In this document: positions 16,368-24,467 of the stretch, piece after piece
Layout: each line of letters starts with the position of its first letter
Position numbering within the stretch: the first letter of the stretch is position 1
Assembly: GCA_036676355.1 (NCBI GenBank)
Contig: JAKFDA010000031.1
Span: 1 to 32,486 of the forward strand
Reading direction: 5' to 3'
DNA from: ZC4RG42 sp036676355
GTDB lineage: Bacteria; Pseudomonadota; Gammaproteobacteria; Burkholderiales; SG8-39
Length of the DNA: 32,486 bases
Notes under the pieces: generated by a model
What the model saw: the letters and a program-made list of their open reading frames with translations, nothing else
Databases searched by the model: none
What the model was told of the DNA's origin: nothing
Program-made: the position numbers and the translations under genes

Positions 16368-16580
16368 ATGGAACGCAAGCGCATCAGTTCGAGCAAGATC
16401 CGGGCGGTCGGTTACGACCCCGGATCGCAAACCCTGGAAGTGGAATTCAACGACGGCCGCGTGCAGGCGTTCACCGGCGTGTCGCAGGAAGTGCATCGGC
16501 GCTTCATGGCAGCGCCCTCCCCGGTCAGTTTTTTCGAGGACAAGATCCTCGACGACTATCCGTCGCGCCGCTTGAAATAA
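16368..16580 (+). CDS. Small KTSC-domain protein
   Basis: A 70-residue protein consisting almost wholly of a KTSC domain, with SSSKIRAVGYDPGSQTLEV near the start and the C-terminal DYPSRRLK typical of the family. The domain is named for its occurrence at the C-terminus of some lysyl-tRNA synthetases and has been suggested to bind RNA; its function is unproven. The usual central YxY is replaced by QAF in this copy. A strong ribosome site (GGAGGGG) lies just upstream of the ATG at 16368. It follows the MgtC/DUF4010 gene by 23 bases and is the last gene of the run, facing dsbB. lysS, whose product lacks a KTSC tail here, lies 1.9 kb downstream. Confidence 0.88.
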   Translation: MERKRISSSKIRAVGYDPGSQTLEVEFNDGRVQAFTGVSQEVHRRFMAAPSPVSFFEDKILDDYPSRRLK

Positions 16581-16591
16581 GCCTGTCGGTC

Positions 16592-16693
16592 AACCGTTCG
16601 CGGTGAGCGCGAGCCTTTCGTCCAATTCAGGACAGGCTTGCGAGCAGTCGAACCATGAAAGAGCGGGTTTCGACGAAAGCTCGGCCCGAACGG
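16592..16693. repeat. Diverged intergenic hairpin repeat, copy 1
   Basis: This convergent spacer between the KTSC gene and dsbB contains AACCGTTCGCGG and TCGAACCATGAA, blocks shared with the spacer after bamD (copy 2 at 30187-30290). CCGTTCG (16594-16600) pairs with CGAACGG (16687-16693), and nested inside CTTTCGTC (16615-16622) pairs with GACGAAAG (16672-16679). It resembles a REP/ERIC-like mosaic interrupted by about 35 bases relative to copy 2. It may help end transcription from both sides. Confidence 0.6.
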
Positions 16694-16699
16694 CGGTTT

Positions 16700-17206
16700 T
16701 CAGTAATGCGGCCGGAACATCAGCGAGGCAAACATCGCGGCCAGCACGACGAACCATGCGAGCGACCATTCCGGGATGCTGAGGCTGAACATGCTCCACG
16801 GCTGCAATGTGCACGGACCATCGTATTGCAGAAAGCCGGGCCAGAAATCGCCGATCGCCATGGTGTCGAGTACGCGCTCGACGGTCGAGCCGATGCACGC
16901 GCCGGCGCGCTTGGGATCGCTCTGCAGCCAGATCTGGTAACCGGCTGCCAGGGCACCCGCCAAGCCGATCAACGCGCCGACGAAGCCGTATAAAATCGCG
17001 CCGCCCCGGGCGGGTCGATGCAGCAAGCCGATCAATGCCAGCACACCAATCACAAGGAAACCCAGACGCTGCACCACACACCACGGGCATGGGTCGAGAT
17101 ATTCCGCGTGCTGCAGGTAATAGGCAAAACCGAGCACGACCGCGCTGGCAAGCAACGCGACGATAAAAACGCGCTGGGTACGACTCTCGATGCTGGATTG
17201 CGCCAT
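16700..17206 (-). CDS. dsbB: DsbB, disulfide bond formation protein
   Basis: A 168-residue inner-membrane protein with four membrane helices (about 12-31, 46-62, 69-91, 143-163). Both redox-active cysteine pairs are present: CPWC (Cys40, Cys43) in the first periplasmic loop and Cys104/Cys132 in the second. DsbB reoxidises DsbA and passes electrons to quinones. The ATG at 17206 is preceded on the minus strand by AAAGGGGACAG, a fair ribosome site. It converges on the KTSC gene and is divergent from prfB (139-base spacer). Confidence 0.95.
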   Translation of the reverse strand: MAQSSIESRTQRVFIVALLASAVVLGFAYYLQHAEYLDPCPWCVVQRLGFLVIGVLALIGLLHRPARGGAILYGFVGALIGLAGALAAGYQIWLQSDPKRAGACIGSTVERVLDTMAIGDFWPGFLQYDGPCTLQPWSMFSLSIPEWSLAWFVVLAAMFASLMFRPHY

Positions 17207-17314
17207 GCTCTGTCCCCTTTTGGCTGCCGAATAATACCCGCTCGTGCCGCCGAGGCGAGTTGATTCCCGGTATCCGGCGCGTTACCGGTTCTCGTTTCGT
17301 TTCACCGGGGTCGG

Positions 17315-17320
17315 TATAAT
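17315..17320 (+). promoter_or_regulatory. -10 box of the prfB-lysS promoter
   Basis: A perfect TATAAT lies at 17315-17320, 25 bases before the prfB ATG. A weak -35 candidate, TCGTTT at 17292-17297, is 17 bases upstream. The position fits a short leader. Confidence 0.6.
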
Positions 17321-17345
17321 CGCCGCTTTTGCACGATTGCGAATC

Positions 17346-18450
17346 ATGGAAGCCGAACGCCGCAACGCCCTCGAACACACGCTGACCGATCTGCATGATC
17401 GGGCGATCGAGCTGCGGAGGTATCTTTGACTTCGCCAACAAACAATCACGCCTAGCCGAGGTCACCAGGACCCTCGAAGCGCCTGATGTCTGGAACGATC
17501 CCGCGCGCGCGCAGGACCTCGGCAAGGAAAAAAAGACGCTAGAACTGGTTGTCGATGCGCTGATCAGGCTCGACGCGGGCCTGCGCGACACCACCGGGCT
17601 GTTCGAACTTGCGAACGAGGAAGACGACGACGACACCCTGCTCGCCGTCGAGCGCGACACCGAAAAGCTCAAATCCACGGTCGAGGAAATGGAGTTCCGT
17701 CGCATGTTCTCGGACCCGCTCGATCCGAACAACTGCTTCATCGACATTCAGGCCGGTTCCGGCGGGACCGAAGCGCAGGACTGGGCTTCGATACTCGAAC
17801 GCATGTATCTGCGCTATGCCGAACGCAAGGATTTCAAGGTCGAAATCCTGGAACAATCCGACGGCGAAGTGGCCGGCATCAAAAGCGCATCATTGAAGGT
17901 TTCGGGTGACTACGCATTCGGCTATCTGCGCACCGAAACGGGCGTGCATCGCCTGGTGCGCAAGTCACCGTTCGATTCGAACGCGCGGCGCCACACTTCC
18001 TTTGCCAGCGTTTTCGTCTATCCGGAAATCGACGACTCGATCGAAGTCGAGATCAACCCGGCGGATCTGCGCATCGACACTTACCGCGCGTCCGGCGCCG
18101 GCGGACAGCACATCAACAAGACCGACTCGGCGGTGCGCATCACCCACCTGCCGACCAACATCGTCGTGCAATGTCAGAACGACCGCTCGCAGCATCGCAA
18201 CCGCGCCGAGGCGATGGCGATGCTGAAGGCGAAGCTGTATGAAGCGGAAATGCGCAAGCGCCAGGCGGAAAAAGACAAGCTCGAAGATTCCAAAACCGAC
18301 ATCGGCTGGGGCCACCAGATTCGCTCCTACGTGCTCGATCAGTCGCGCATCAAGGATCTGCGCACCAATTACGAAGTGGGCAACACACAAGCCGTGCTGG
18401 ACGGCGACCTCGATGACTTCATCAGCGCGAGCCTCAAGCAGGGCGTTTAA
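17346..18450 (+). CDS. prfB: Peptide chain release factor 2, with programmed +1 frameshift
   Basis: RF2 ends translation at UAA and UGA. Reading from the ATG at 17346 gives 27 codons ending RYL and then TGA (17427-17429). Skipping the T at 17427 and continuing at GAC (17428) opens the rest of the protein, 367 residues in all, the normal RF2 length. The GGQ motif that triggers peptide release (in GAGGQHINK) and the SPF stop-codon-recognition tripeptide (in RKSPFDSN) are present. The frame change is the known RF2 autoregulation: when RF2 is scarce, ribosomes pause on UGA and shift. lysS starts 24 bases after the stop, the same pair order as E. coli prfB-lysS. Confidence 0.97.
17416..17430 (+). 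promoter_or_regulatory. RF2 programmed frameshift site
   Basis: An internal Shine-Dalgarno-like GGAGG (17416-17420), a 3-base spacer TAT, and the slippery CTT TGA C (17424-17430) are arranged exactly as in the classic prfB recoding site. The TGA is the in-frame stop and GAC is the first codon of the +1 frame. Confidence 0.97.
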
Positions 18451-18474
18451 CGCCGTTTATACCGGGAGCCGCCT

Positions 18475-19983
18475 GTGAGCGAGCAACAAGATCAAAATCC
18501 GATTCTGGACGAAAACCAAATCATCGCCGAGCGCCGCGCAAAGCTGACGATGCTGCGCGAGCATGGCAATCCCTTCCCCAACGATTTCGAGCGCGAGCAT
18601 TACGCCGCCGATCTGCACGCCGCCTATGGCGACATGAGCAAGGAAGAGTTGGAAGGTCATGCCTATCATGTCGCCGTCGCCGGTCGCATGATGCTCAAGC
18701 GCGTGATGGGCAAGGCCAGCTTCGCCACGCTGCAGGACATGAGCGGTCGTCTGCAGGTCTACATCAACAACGACGGCGTCGGTGCGGACGTGCACGACGC
18801 GTTCAAGCGCTGGGACCTCGGCGACATCGTCGGCGTGCAGGGCACGCTGTTCAAGACCCGCACCGGCGAACTGACCGTGCATGCGACCGGCATTCGTCTG
18901 CTGGCGAAATCGCTTCGCCCGCTGCCGGAGAAGTTTCACGGCCTGAGCGATCAGGAGCAGAAATATCGCCAGCGCTACGTCGACCTGATCACGTCCGAAG
19001 AAGCGCGCAAAACTTTCATGGTGCGCAGTCGCATCGTGCAGGAGATCCGCAGCTTCATGGTCGACAAGGGCTATCTCGAAGTCGAAACACCGATGATGCA
19101 TCCCATTCCGGGCGGTGCCGCGGCCAAACCTTTCGAAACGCATCACAACGCGCTCGACATGCAGTTGTTCCTGCGCATCGCCCCGGAACTCTATCTCAAG
19201 CGACTGGTGGTCGGCGGTTTCGAGAAGGTGTTCGAGATCAACCGCAATTTCCGCAACGAAGGCATCTCGACGCGCCACAATCCTGAATTCACAATGATCG
19301 AGTTCTACGAGGCCTATCGCGACTATCGCTACCTCATGGACTTCACTGAAGAGATGTTGCGCACCGTCGCGCAGAAAGTACTCGGCACGACGCAGGTTCC
19401 GTATGGCGAGTACGTCGTCGACCTGTCGCAGCCCTTCGCCCGCTTGACCGTCGTGCAGGCCATGCTGGAACACGTACCGGAATACAACGAAGTCGACTTG
19501 AACAACCGCGACTGGCTGCTCAAGGAACTCAAGCGGCTGGGTGCCGAACCCAAAGGCGACGCCGGCATCGGCACACTGCAGCTCGCGCTGTTCGAAGAAA
19601 CCACCGAAGTGAAACTGATCCAGCCGACGTTCATCATCGACTATCCGGCGGAAGTATCACCGCTCGCACGACGCAACGATCTGCGTCCTGAAATCACCGA
19701 TCGCTTCGAGCTTTACATCACCGGCCGCGAAATGGCGAACGGCTTCTCGGAGTTGAACGATCCGGAAGATCAGGCCGCGCGTTTCGAGGAGCAATCCAAA
19801 GCCAAGGCCGCCGGCGACGAAGAAGCGATGTACTACGACGCCGATTACATCCGCGCGCTGGAGTACGGCCTGCCGCCGACTGCCGGCGAAGGCATCGGCA
19901 TCGATCGCCTGGTGATGCTATTCACCGACAGTCCATCCATTCGCGACGTGATTCTGTTTCCTCACATGCGGCCGGAGAGCTGA
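18475..19983 (+). CDS. lysS: Lysyl-tRNA synthetase, class II
   Basis: A 502-residue class II enzyme that charges tRNA-Lys. An OB-fold anticodon-binding domain (about 60-165) precedes the catalytic domain. Motif 2 is visible in FRNEGISTRHNPEFTMIEFY and motif 3 in GEGIGIDRLVML near the C-terminus. Length equals the E. coli enzyme (505), and there is no C-terminal KTSC extension. The start is a GTG at 18475 with GGGAG about 6 bases upstream. It is the second gene of the prfB-lysS operon, closed by a strong terminator at 20005. Confidence 0.97.
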   Translation: MSEQQDQNPILDENQIIAERRAKLTMLREHGNPFPNDFEREHYAADLHAAYGDMSKEELEGHAYHVAVAGRMMLKRVMGKASFATLQDMSGRLQVYINNDGVGADVHDAFKRWDLGDIVGVQGTLFKTRTGELTVHATGIRLLAKSLRPLPEKFHGLSDQEQKYRQRYVDLITSEEARKTFMVRSRIVQEIRSFMVDKGYLEVETPMMHPIPGGAAAKPFETHHNALDMQLFLRIAPELYLKRLVVGGFEKVFEINRNFRNEGISTRHNPEFTMIEFYEAYRDYRYLMDFTEEMLRTVAQKVLGTTQVPYGEYVVDLSQPFARLTVVQAMLEHVPEYNEVDLNNRDWLLKELKRLGAEPKGDAGIGTLQLALFEETTEVKLIQPTFIIDYPAEVSPLARRNDLRPEITDRFELYITGREMANGFSELNDPEDQAARFEEQSKAKAAGDEEAMYYDADYIRALEYGLPPTAGEGIGIDRLVMLFTDSPSIRDVILFPHMRPES

Positions 19984-20004
19984 GTTCCACTCCGGCGGAG
20001 AAAA

Positions 20005-20034
20005 ACGGCAGGCCCTGCGGCCTGCCGTTTTTTT
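20005..20034 (+). terminator. Intrinsic terminator of prfB-lysS
   Basis: A perfect 10-base GC-rich stem (ACGGCAGGCC at 20005-20014 with its complement at 20019-20028), a 4-base loop and a run of six further T. A run of A precedes it, so it could also work on the minus strand. Confidence 0.95.
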
Positions 20035-20109
20035 CACCCGATCGTTTCGGCGTGGTTCACCGGACCGCTCAGCGTGGCCCGGCTACGGATTGTTTCTACT
20101 CCACTCTAC

Positions 20110-20124
20110 GTAACGCGCCGTTAC
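20110..20124. promoter_or_regulatory. Palindrome upstream of the glycine-zipper gene, possible operator
   Basis: GTAACG (20110-20115) and CGTTAC (20119-20124) form a perfect inverted repeat around CGC, 74 bases upstream of the ATG at 20198. There is no T-run, so it is not a terminator. Its symmetry suggests a binding site for a dimeric regulator; which one is unknown. Confidence 0.4.
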
Positions 20125-20197
20125 AAATACGCCTCACGCGCCGCGTCCGATGCGCGTTAATGACCATGTCCTCATCCGAAGTGAACAGGGAAAGAAC

Positions 20198-20842
20198 ATG
20201 GAAACCAAACGCACGCATCCACTGATTCTTGCGGCCGCCGCATCGGTGTTGCTGCTTTCCGCAGTCGGCAGCGCGGCCTTGCTCGGCTGGCTGCCCGGCT
20301 CGCACGGCAACAACTCATCGAGTGTCATAAGCGACACCGAGGTGAAGCCGGCTGCCCATACGGCAGTCACGACGCAAACGACAGCTGAGCAAATCGTCGA
20401 GCCCGCGCCCGCCAAACCGAAGCCTGTCGCGCGCAAGGCCGAGCCCCGTCCTGCGCCCGTAAAAGTGGTTCAGACCGTGTACGAAGCGCCCGCAACACAA
20501 CCAGCCGTCTGCCACGATTGTGGGATCGTTGAATCGGTGCGCGAGGTGACGGAAGCGGGCGAAGGCTCGGGCCTCGGCGCGGTGATCGGCGGCGTGACGG
20601 GCGGCGTGGTCGGACGCCAATTCGGCGGCGGTCGCGGCAAGGATGTGATGACGGTCGTCGGCGTGGTGGGCGGAGGAATCGCCGGTCACCAGATCGAGAA
20701 ACGCGTGCGCGGCGCGAAATATTACGAAGTGACGGTGCGCTTCACCGACGGCAGCAGCCGGATCTTCCGGCAGGAAAACGCGAACTGGCAGGTCGGCGAA
20801 CGCATCAGGCTGATCAACGGCCAGTTGACGCGCGACGCTTAG
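20198..20842 (+). CDS. Glycine-zipper 2TM envelope protein
   Basis: A 214-residue protein. An N-terminal hydrophobic segment (about 9-31) is a signal anchor; there is no lipobox. A Pro/Ala/Lys-rich linker (about 60-100) is followed by CHDCG and then a glycine-zipper region (about 125-165: GAVIGGVTGGVVGRQFGG and VVGVVGGGIAGHQIEK), typical of the Rick_17kDa/SlyB-like family. The C-terminal stretch ending YYEVTVRFTDGSSRIF and GERIRLINGQL is the small domain that often follows the zipper. The role is probably cell-envelope structure or stress, by family. I chose ATG 20198 for its AGGGAAAG ribosome site; an in-frame start at 20150 would add 16 non-hydrophobic residues. It is a single gene, with its own terminator. 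Confidence 0.87.
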   Translation: METKRTHPLILAAAASVLLLSAVGSAALLGWLPGSHGNNSSSVISDTEVKPAAHTAVTTQTTAEQIVEPAPAKPKPVARKAEPRPAPVKVVQTVYEAPATQPAVCHDCGIVESVREVTEAGEGSGLGAVIGGVTGGVVGRQFGGGRGKDVMTVVGVVGGGIAGHQIEKRVRGAKYYEVTVRFTDGSSRIFRQENANWQVGERIRLINGQLTRDA

Positions 20843-20870
20843 TTCCCCGGTTTCCCTGGAGGAGGGGTGT

Positions 20871-20904
20871 GCCACGGCGTGCGGATTCCGCCGTGGCTTT
20901 TTTT
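20871..20904 (+). terminator. Intrinsic terminator of the glycine-zipper gene
   Basis: GCCACGGCG (20871-20879) pairs perfectly with CGCCGTGGC (20889-20897), a 9-base loop lies between, and seven T follow (20898-20904). Confidence 0.93.
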
Positions 20905-20937
20905 ATCGCGGTAACGCACGAGGACTGTCGCCCTGCA

Positions 20938-20943
20938 TATAAT
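20938..20943 (+). promoter_or_regulatory. -10 box upstream of the DMT transporter gene
   Basis: TATAAT at 20938-20943, preceded by TGCA, lies 23 bases before the ATG at 20967. This is close enough that the leader would be about 15-17 bases. No clear -35 box was seen. Confidence 0.5.
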
Positions 20944-20966
20944 CGTGTTCCCTCCTTCCGACCCGC

Positions 20967-21881
20967 ATGGATTCCTCCTCCCCGCCTTCCGTTCGCACGG
21001 CCCCGACTCCGCACGTGCGTCGCGGCATTCTGATGTTGATCGTGGCGGTGAGTTTCTTCGCTCTGCTCGACACCACCTGCAAGTGGCTGTCGCAGACCTA
21101 CCCGGTGCCGATGATTGTTTGGGCGCGTTATTCGGCGCAGACGCTGTTGATGCTGCTGGTGCTGGGTCCGCAGTTGCGTTTCGGACTGCTGCGCACGCGC
21201 GCACTCGGCATGCAGGTCGTGCGCGGTCTAGTGCTGCTCATCGTGTCGGTGATGTTTTTATACGCACTGTCGCTGATGCCGATCGCCGAAGCGACCGCCA
21301 TCAGCTTCATGGCGCCGCTGCTGCTCACGATGCTGTCCGTCATGGTGCTGCGCGAATACGTGCCGCGCGGCGCATGGCTGGCGGTCACCGCGGGTTTCAT
21401 CGGCGTGCTGATCATCGTTCGCCCGGGCGGCGCGCTGTTCACGCCGGTTGTGATCATTCCGATTGTTTCGGCGTTCTTCTACGCGGTCTATCAGTTGCTC
21501 ACACGCAAGATGGCCGGCGTCGACCCGACCCTGACCACGCTGTTCTACGGCTGCCTGGTCGGCACTATTCTGTTGTCGCTTGCCGTGCCGTTTTTCTGGG
21601 TGGCGCCGATTTCGCTGCTGCACGCGGTGATGCTGCTCACCACCGGCGTGCTGGGCGGCGTGGGCCACTTCATGCTGATCCGCGCGTTCGAATCCGCGCC
21701 GGCGTCGGTGCTGGCGCCGTTCCTGTACGTGCAACTGGTGATCGTGACCGGGATCGGCTATCTCGTCTTCAATGCGTTCCCGGATAGTTGGTCGCTCGTC
21801 GGCATGGCGATTATCGTGATCAGCGGCGCCTGGGTGGCGGCGCAACATCGACGCGCGCCTGCGAGTTCGACGCCCGCTTGA
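20967..21881 (+). CDS. EamA/DMT-superfamily transporter
   Basis: A 304-residue inner-membrane protein with ten predicted helices in two EamA repeats (about 20-150 and 160-292). The second repeat's ALAS-like start and GVGHFMLIRAFESAPASVLAPFLYVQL are typical of this superfamily, which includes exporters of amino acids and metabolites (RhaT, YdcZ-like). The substrate cannot be read from sequence. The ATG at 20967 lacks a good ribosome site. It stands alone between a terminator and the convergent thiolase gene 16 bases on. Confidence 0.88.
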   Translation: MDSSSPPSVRTAPTPHVRRGILMLIVAVSFFALLDTTCKWLSQTYPVPMIVWARYSAQTLLMLLVLGPQLRFGLLRTRALGMQVVRGLVLLIVSVMFLYALSLMPIAEATAISFMAPLLLTMLSVMVLREYVPRGAWLAVTAGFIGVLIIVRPGGALFTPVVIIPIVSAFFYAVYQLLTRKMAGVDPTLTTLFYGCLVGTILLSLAVPFFWVAPISLLHAVMLLTTGVLGGVGHFMLIRAFESAPASVLAPFLYVQLVIVTGIGYLVFNAFPDSWSLVGMAIIVISGAWVAAQHRRAPASSTPA

Positions 21882-21897
21882 CCCTGCCAGGTTGCCG

Positions 21898-23079
21898 TTA
21901 CAGCCGCTCGAAGATCGCGGCGATGCCCTGCCCGCCACCGATGCACATGGTCACCAGCGCATAGCGCCCCCCGATGCGTTGCAGTTCGTACAGTGCCTTG
22001 ACAGTCAGCACACAACCCGTCGCGCCGATGGGATGACCGAGCGCAACCGCACCGCCATTCGGATTGACCTTCGCCGGATCGAGGCCGAGATCGTGTGTGA
22101 CCGCCATCGCCTGTACGGCAAAGGCCTCATTGGATTCGATGACATCCATGTCTTCAGGTCTGAGACCGGCGCGTTCGAAAACACGATGCACGGCGGGAAT
22201 CGGCCCGAGCCCCATGAACTGGGGTTCGACCGCCGCATGCGCATAGGCGACCAGACGCGCCATCGGCTTGCACCCTTCGCGCTTCGCGGCATCGCGCTCC
22301 ATCAACACCACTGCGGCGGCACCGTCGTTCAGCCCGGAAGCATTGCCCGCGGTGATCGTTCCGCCCGTCTTGAAGACCGGCTTGAGCTTCTGCAAATCTT
22401 CCAAAGTCACACCGCGCCGCACATGTTCATCCACCGCAAACTGTGTGCTGCCCTTCTTCGATTCAAGCTCGATGGGAATGATCTGGTCGGCGAAACGCCC
22501 TTCGTCGATCGCGCGTGCCGCACGCTGCTGTGTTTCGAGTGCATAGCGATCCTGCGCCTCGCGCGTGATGCCGAATTTCTCCGCGATGGCTTCGGCGGTC
22601 ACGCCCATGTGGCCATGCCCGAAAGGGTCCTGCAATGCGCCGGAAATCGCATCGATCGCCACCGCGTCGCCCATGCGCTGACCCCAGCGCGCCGCCGGCA
22701 TGTAGTAGGCCGCGCGACTCATCGACTCGGCGCCTGCAGCAACAACCGTTTCCGTATCGCCCAGCATGATGTGCTGCGCGGCCGAAACGATTGCCTGCAA
22801 TCCGCTGCCGCACAGACGATTCACCGTCAGACACGGCGTCGCAACCGGCAGCCCGGCCTTGATCGCCGCAATGCGCGACATGTACATGTCGCGCGGCTCG
22901 CTGTGAATGACGCTGCCGACGACGACGTGGCCGACTTCGCCCGCTTCGATTTTCGCGCGCGCGACCGCTTCGCGAATCACGGTCGCACCCAGAGTAGTGG
23001 CCGGCACATCCTTGAGCGCGCCGCCGTAAGTGCCGATGGCGGTGCGTACACCGGACAGGACAACGACCTCACGCGCCAT
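21898..23079 (-). CDS. bktB: Acetyl-CoA C-acyltransferase, BktB-type beta-ketothiolase
   Basis: A 393-residue thiolase. The nucleophile Cys90 is in NRLCGSGLQAI, His349 in GHPIGATG and Cys379 in CIGGGQGIAA, so the active site is complete. Segments such as EPRDMYMSRIAA, SMSRAAYYMPAARWGQRMGD and the ending CIGGGQGIAAIFERL match, from memory, BktB of Ralstonia eutropha better than PhaA. The enzyme condenses or cleaves acyl-CoA and may supply 3-ketoacyl-CoA for polyhydroxyalkanoate synthesis or act in degradation. It lies 14 bases downstream of rimO on the same strand, with phaR further upstream. The start is the ATG at 23079. Confidence 0.92.
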   Translation of the reverse strand: MAREVVVLSGVRTAIGTYGGALKDVPATTLGATVIREAVARAKIEAGEVGHVVVGSVIHSEPRDMYMSRIAAIKAGLPVATPCLTVNRLCGSGLQAIVSAAQHIMLGDTETVVAAGAESMSRAAYYMPAARWGQRMGDAVAIDAISGALQDPFGHGHMGVTAEAIAEKFGITREAQDRYALETQQRAARAIDEGRFADQIIPIELESKKGSTQFAVDEHVRRGVTLEDLQKLKPVFKTGGTITAGNASGLNDGAAAVVLMERDAAKREGCKPMARLVAYAHAAVEPQFMGLGPIPAVHRVFERAGLRPEDMDVIESNEAFAVQAMAVTHDLGLDPAKVNPNGGAVALGHPIGATGCVLTVKALYELQRIGGRYALVTMCIGGGQGIAAIFERL

Positions 23080-23093
23080 GTTCGCTCCGCCAA

Positions 23094-24410
23094 TCAGGCG
23101 ACCGGCACACCATGCAAGTCATGTGTATCGGCCTTGGTGATGCATACGTCGATGAAGTCACCGACCCGCGCACCTTTCGCTTTCTCCACATATACCAGAC
23201 CGTCGATTTCCGGCGCGTCGGCGGCCGAGCGGGCGAGGGCGGTCTTGCCGTCCACCCCGTCGATCAATACGCGCAGGGTTTTGCCGACCTTGTCCTGCAG
23301 ACGCCGCGCGCTGATTTCCGCCTGTAACGCCATGAAGCGTTCGCGCCGCTCTTCCTTCACCTGCTCCGGCACCGCACCGGGCAACTCATTGGCGCCGGCC
23401 CCCTCGACGGGCGAATAGGCAAAGCAGCCGACTCGATCGAGTTGCGCTTCTTCGAGAAACTCGAGCAACTCTTCGAATTCCCCTTCGGTTTCGCCCGGAA
23501 AGCCGACGATGAAGGTGCTGCGCAAGGTGATGTCGGGGCAGGTCTTGCGCCAGGCGTGAATGCGTTCGAGATTGCGTTCGCCCGATGCCGGGCGCTTCAT
23601 CAGCTTCAGAATGCGCGGACTCGAATGCTGAAACGGCACGTCCAGATAGGGCAGGATTTTTCCTTCCGCCATCAACGGCACGATGTTGTCGACGTGCGGA
23701 TAAGGATAGACGTAATGCATGCGCACCCACACACCGAGTTCGCCCAGCGCAACGGCGAGGTCCTGCATGCGCGTACGCATCGGGCGACCGTTCCAGAAAC
23801 CGGTGCGGTACTTCACATCCACACCGTAGGCGCTGGTGTCCTGCGAAATGACGAGCAGTTCCTTCACGCCCGACTTGACCAGATTCTCGGCTTCCTTCAT
23901 CACTTGGCCGATCGGACGGCTGACCAGATCGCCGCGCATGGACGGAATGATGCAGAAGGTGCAACGGTGATTGCAGCCTTCCGAAATCTTCAGGTAGGCG
24001 TAATGCTTCGGCGTGAGCTTGATGCCCGCCGGCGGCACCAGATCGGTGAACGGATCATGCGGCTTGGGCAGGTGCTGATGCACCACCGACATCACCTGGT
24101 CGGTCGCATGTGGACCGATCACGGCCAGCACCAAGGGATGCGCATCCTGCACGACCGAGCCCTTCGCGCCGAGACAGCCGGTGACGATCACCTTGCCGTT
24201 TTCGGATAGCGCTTCGCCGATCGCATCGAGCGACTCCTCGACTGCGGCGTCGATGAAGCCGCAGGTGTTGACGATGACCAGATCGGCACCGTCATACGAT
24301 GACGAGATGGCATAACCCTCGGCGCGCAACTCGGTGAGGATGCGCTCCGAATCGACCAGCGCCTTGGGGCAGCCGAGCGAAACGAAACCTACTTTCGGTA
24401 CATTACTCAT
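23094..24410 (-). CDS. rimO: RimO, ribosomal protein S12 methylthiotransferase
   Basis: A 438-residue radical-SAM enzyme that adds a methylthio group to an aspartate of ribosomal protein S12. The N-terminal MTTase domain has its cluster cysteines Cys14, Cys50 and Cys79; the radical-SAM motif CNHRCTFC has Cys146, Cys150 and Cys153; a TRAM domain ends the protein (about 370-435). The opening VGFVSLGCPKALVDSE separates RimO from MiaB. Domain order and length are normal. It sits 57 bases after phaR and 14 before the thiolase gene, so it may be read from the phaR promoter. Confidence 0.96.
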   Translation of the reverse strand: MSNVPKVGFVSLGCPKALVDSERILTELRAEGYAISSSYDGADLVIVNTCGFIDAAVEESLDAIGEALSENGKVIVTGCLGAKGSVVQDAHPLVLAVIGPHATDQVMSVVHQHLPKPHDPFTDLVPPAGIKLTPKHYAYLKISEGCNHRCTFCIIPSMRGDLVSRPIGQVMKEAENLVKSGVKELLVISQDTSAYGVDVKYRTGFWNGRPMRTRMQDLAVALGELGVWVRMHYVYPYPHVDNIVPLMAEGKILPYLDVPFQHSSPRILKLMKRPASGERNLERIHAWRKTCPDITLRSTFIVGFPGETEGEFEELLEFLEEAQLDRVGCFAYSPVEGAGANELPGAVPEQVKEERRERFMALQAEISARRLQDKVGKTLRVLIDGVDGKTALARSAADAPEIDGLVYVEKAKGARVGDFIDVCITKADTHDLHGVPVA

Positions 24411-24467
24411 TGCTTCGGATGAAAGGCCGCGGCAGGGCAGCGGATGAAGGAATACGTTGGAGCCGCC

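Noticed and set aside
18457..19473. Minus-strand open frame of 338 codons
   Set aside because: Antisense to lysS, which is certain; composition typical of a mirror frame.
21892..23418. Plus-strand open frame of 508 codons
   Set aside because: It is antisense to the thiolase and rimO genes, whose full set of catalytic motifs is on the minus strand.
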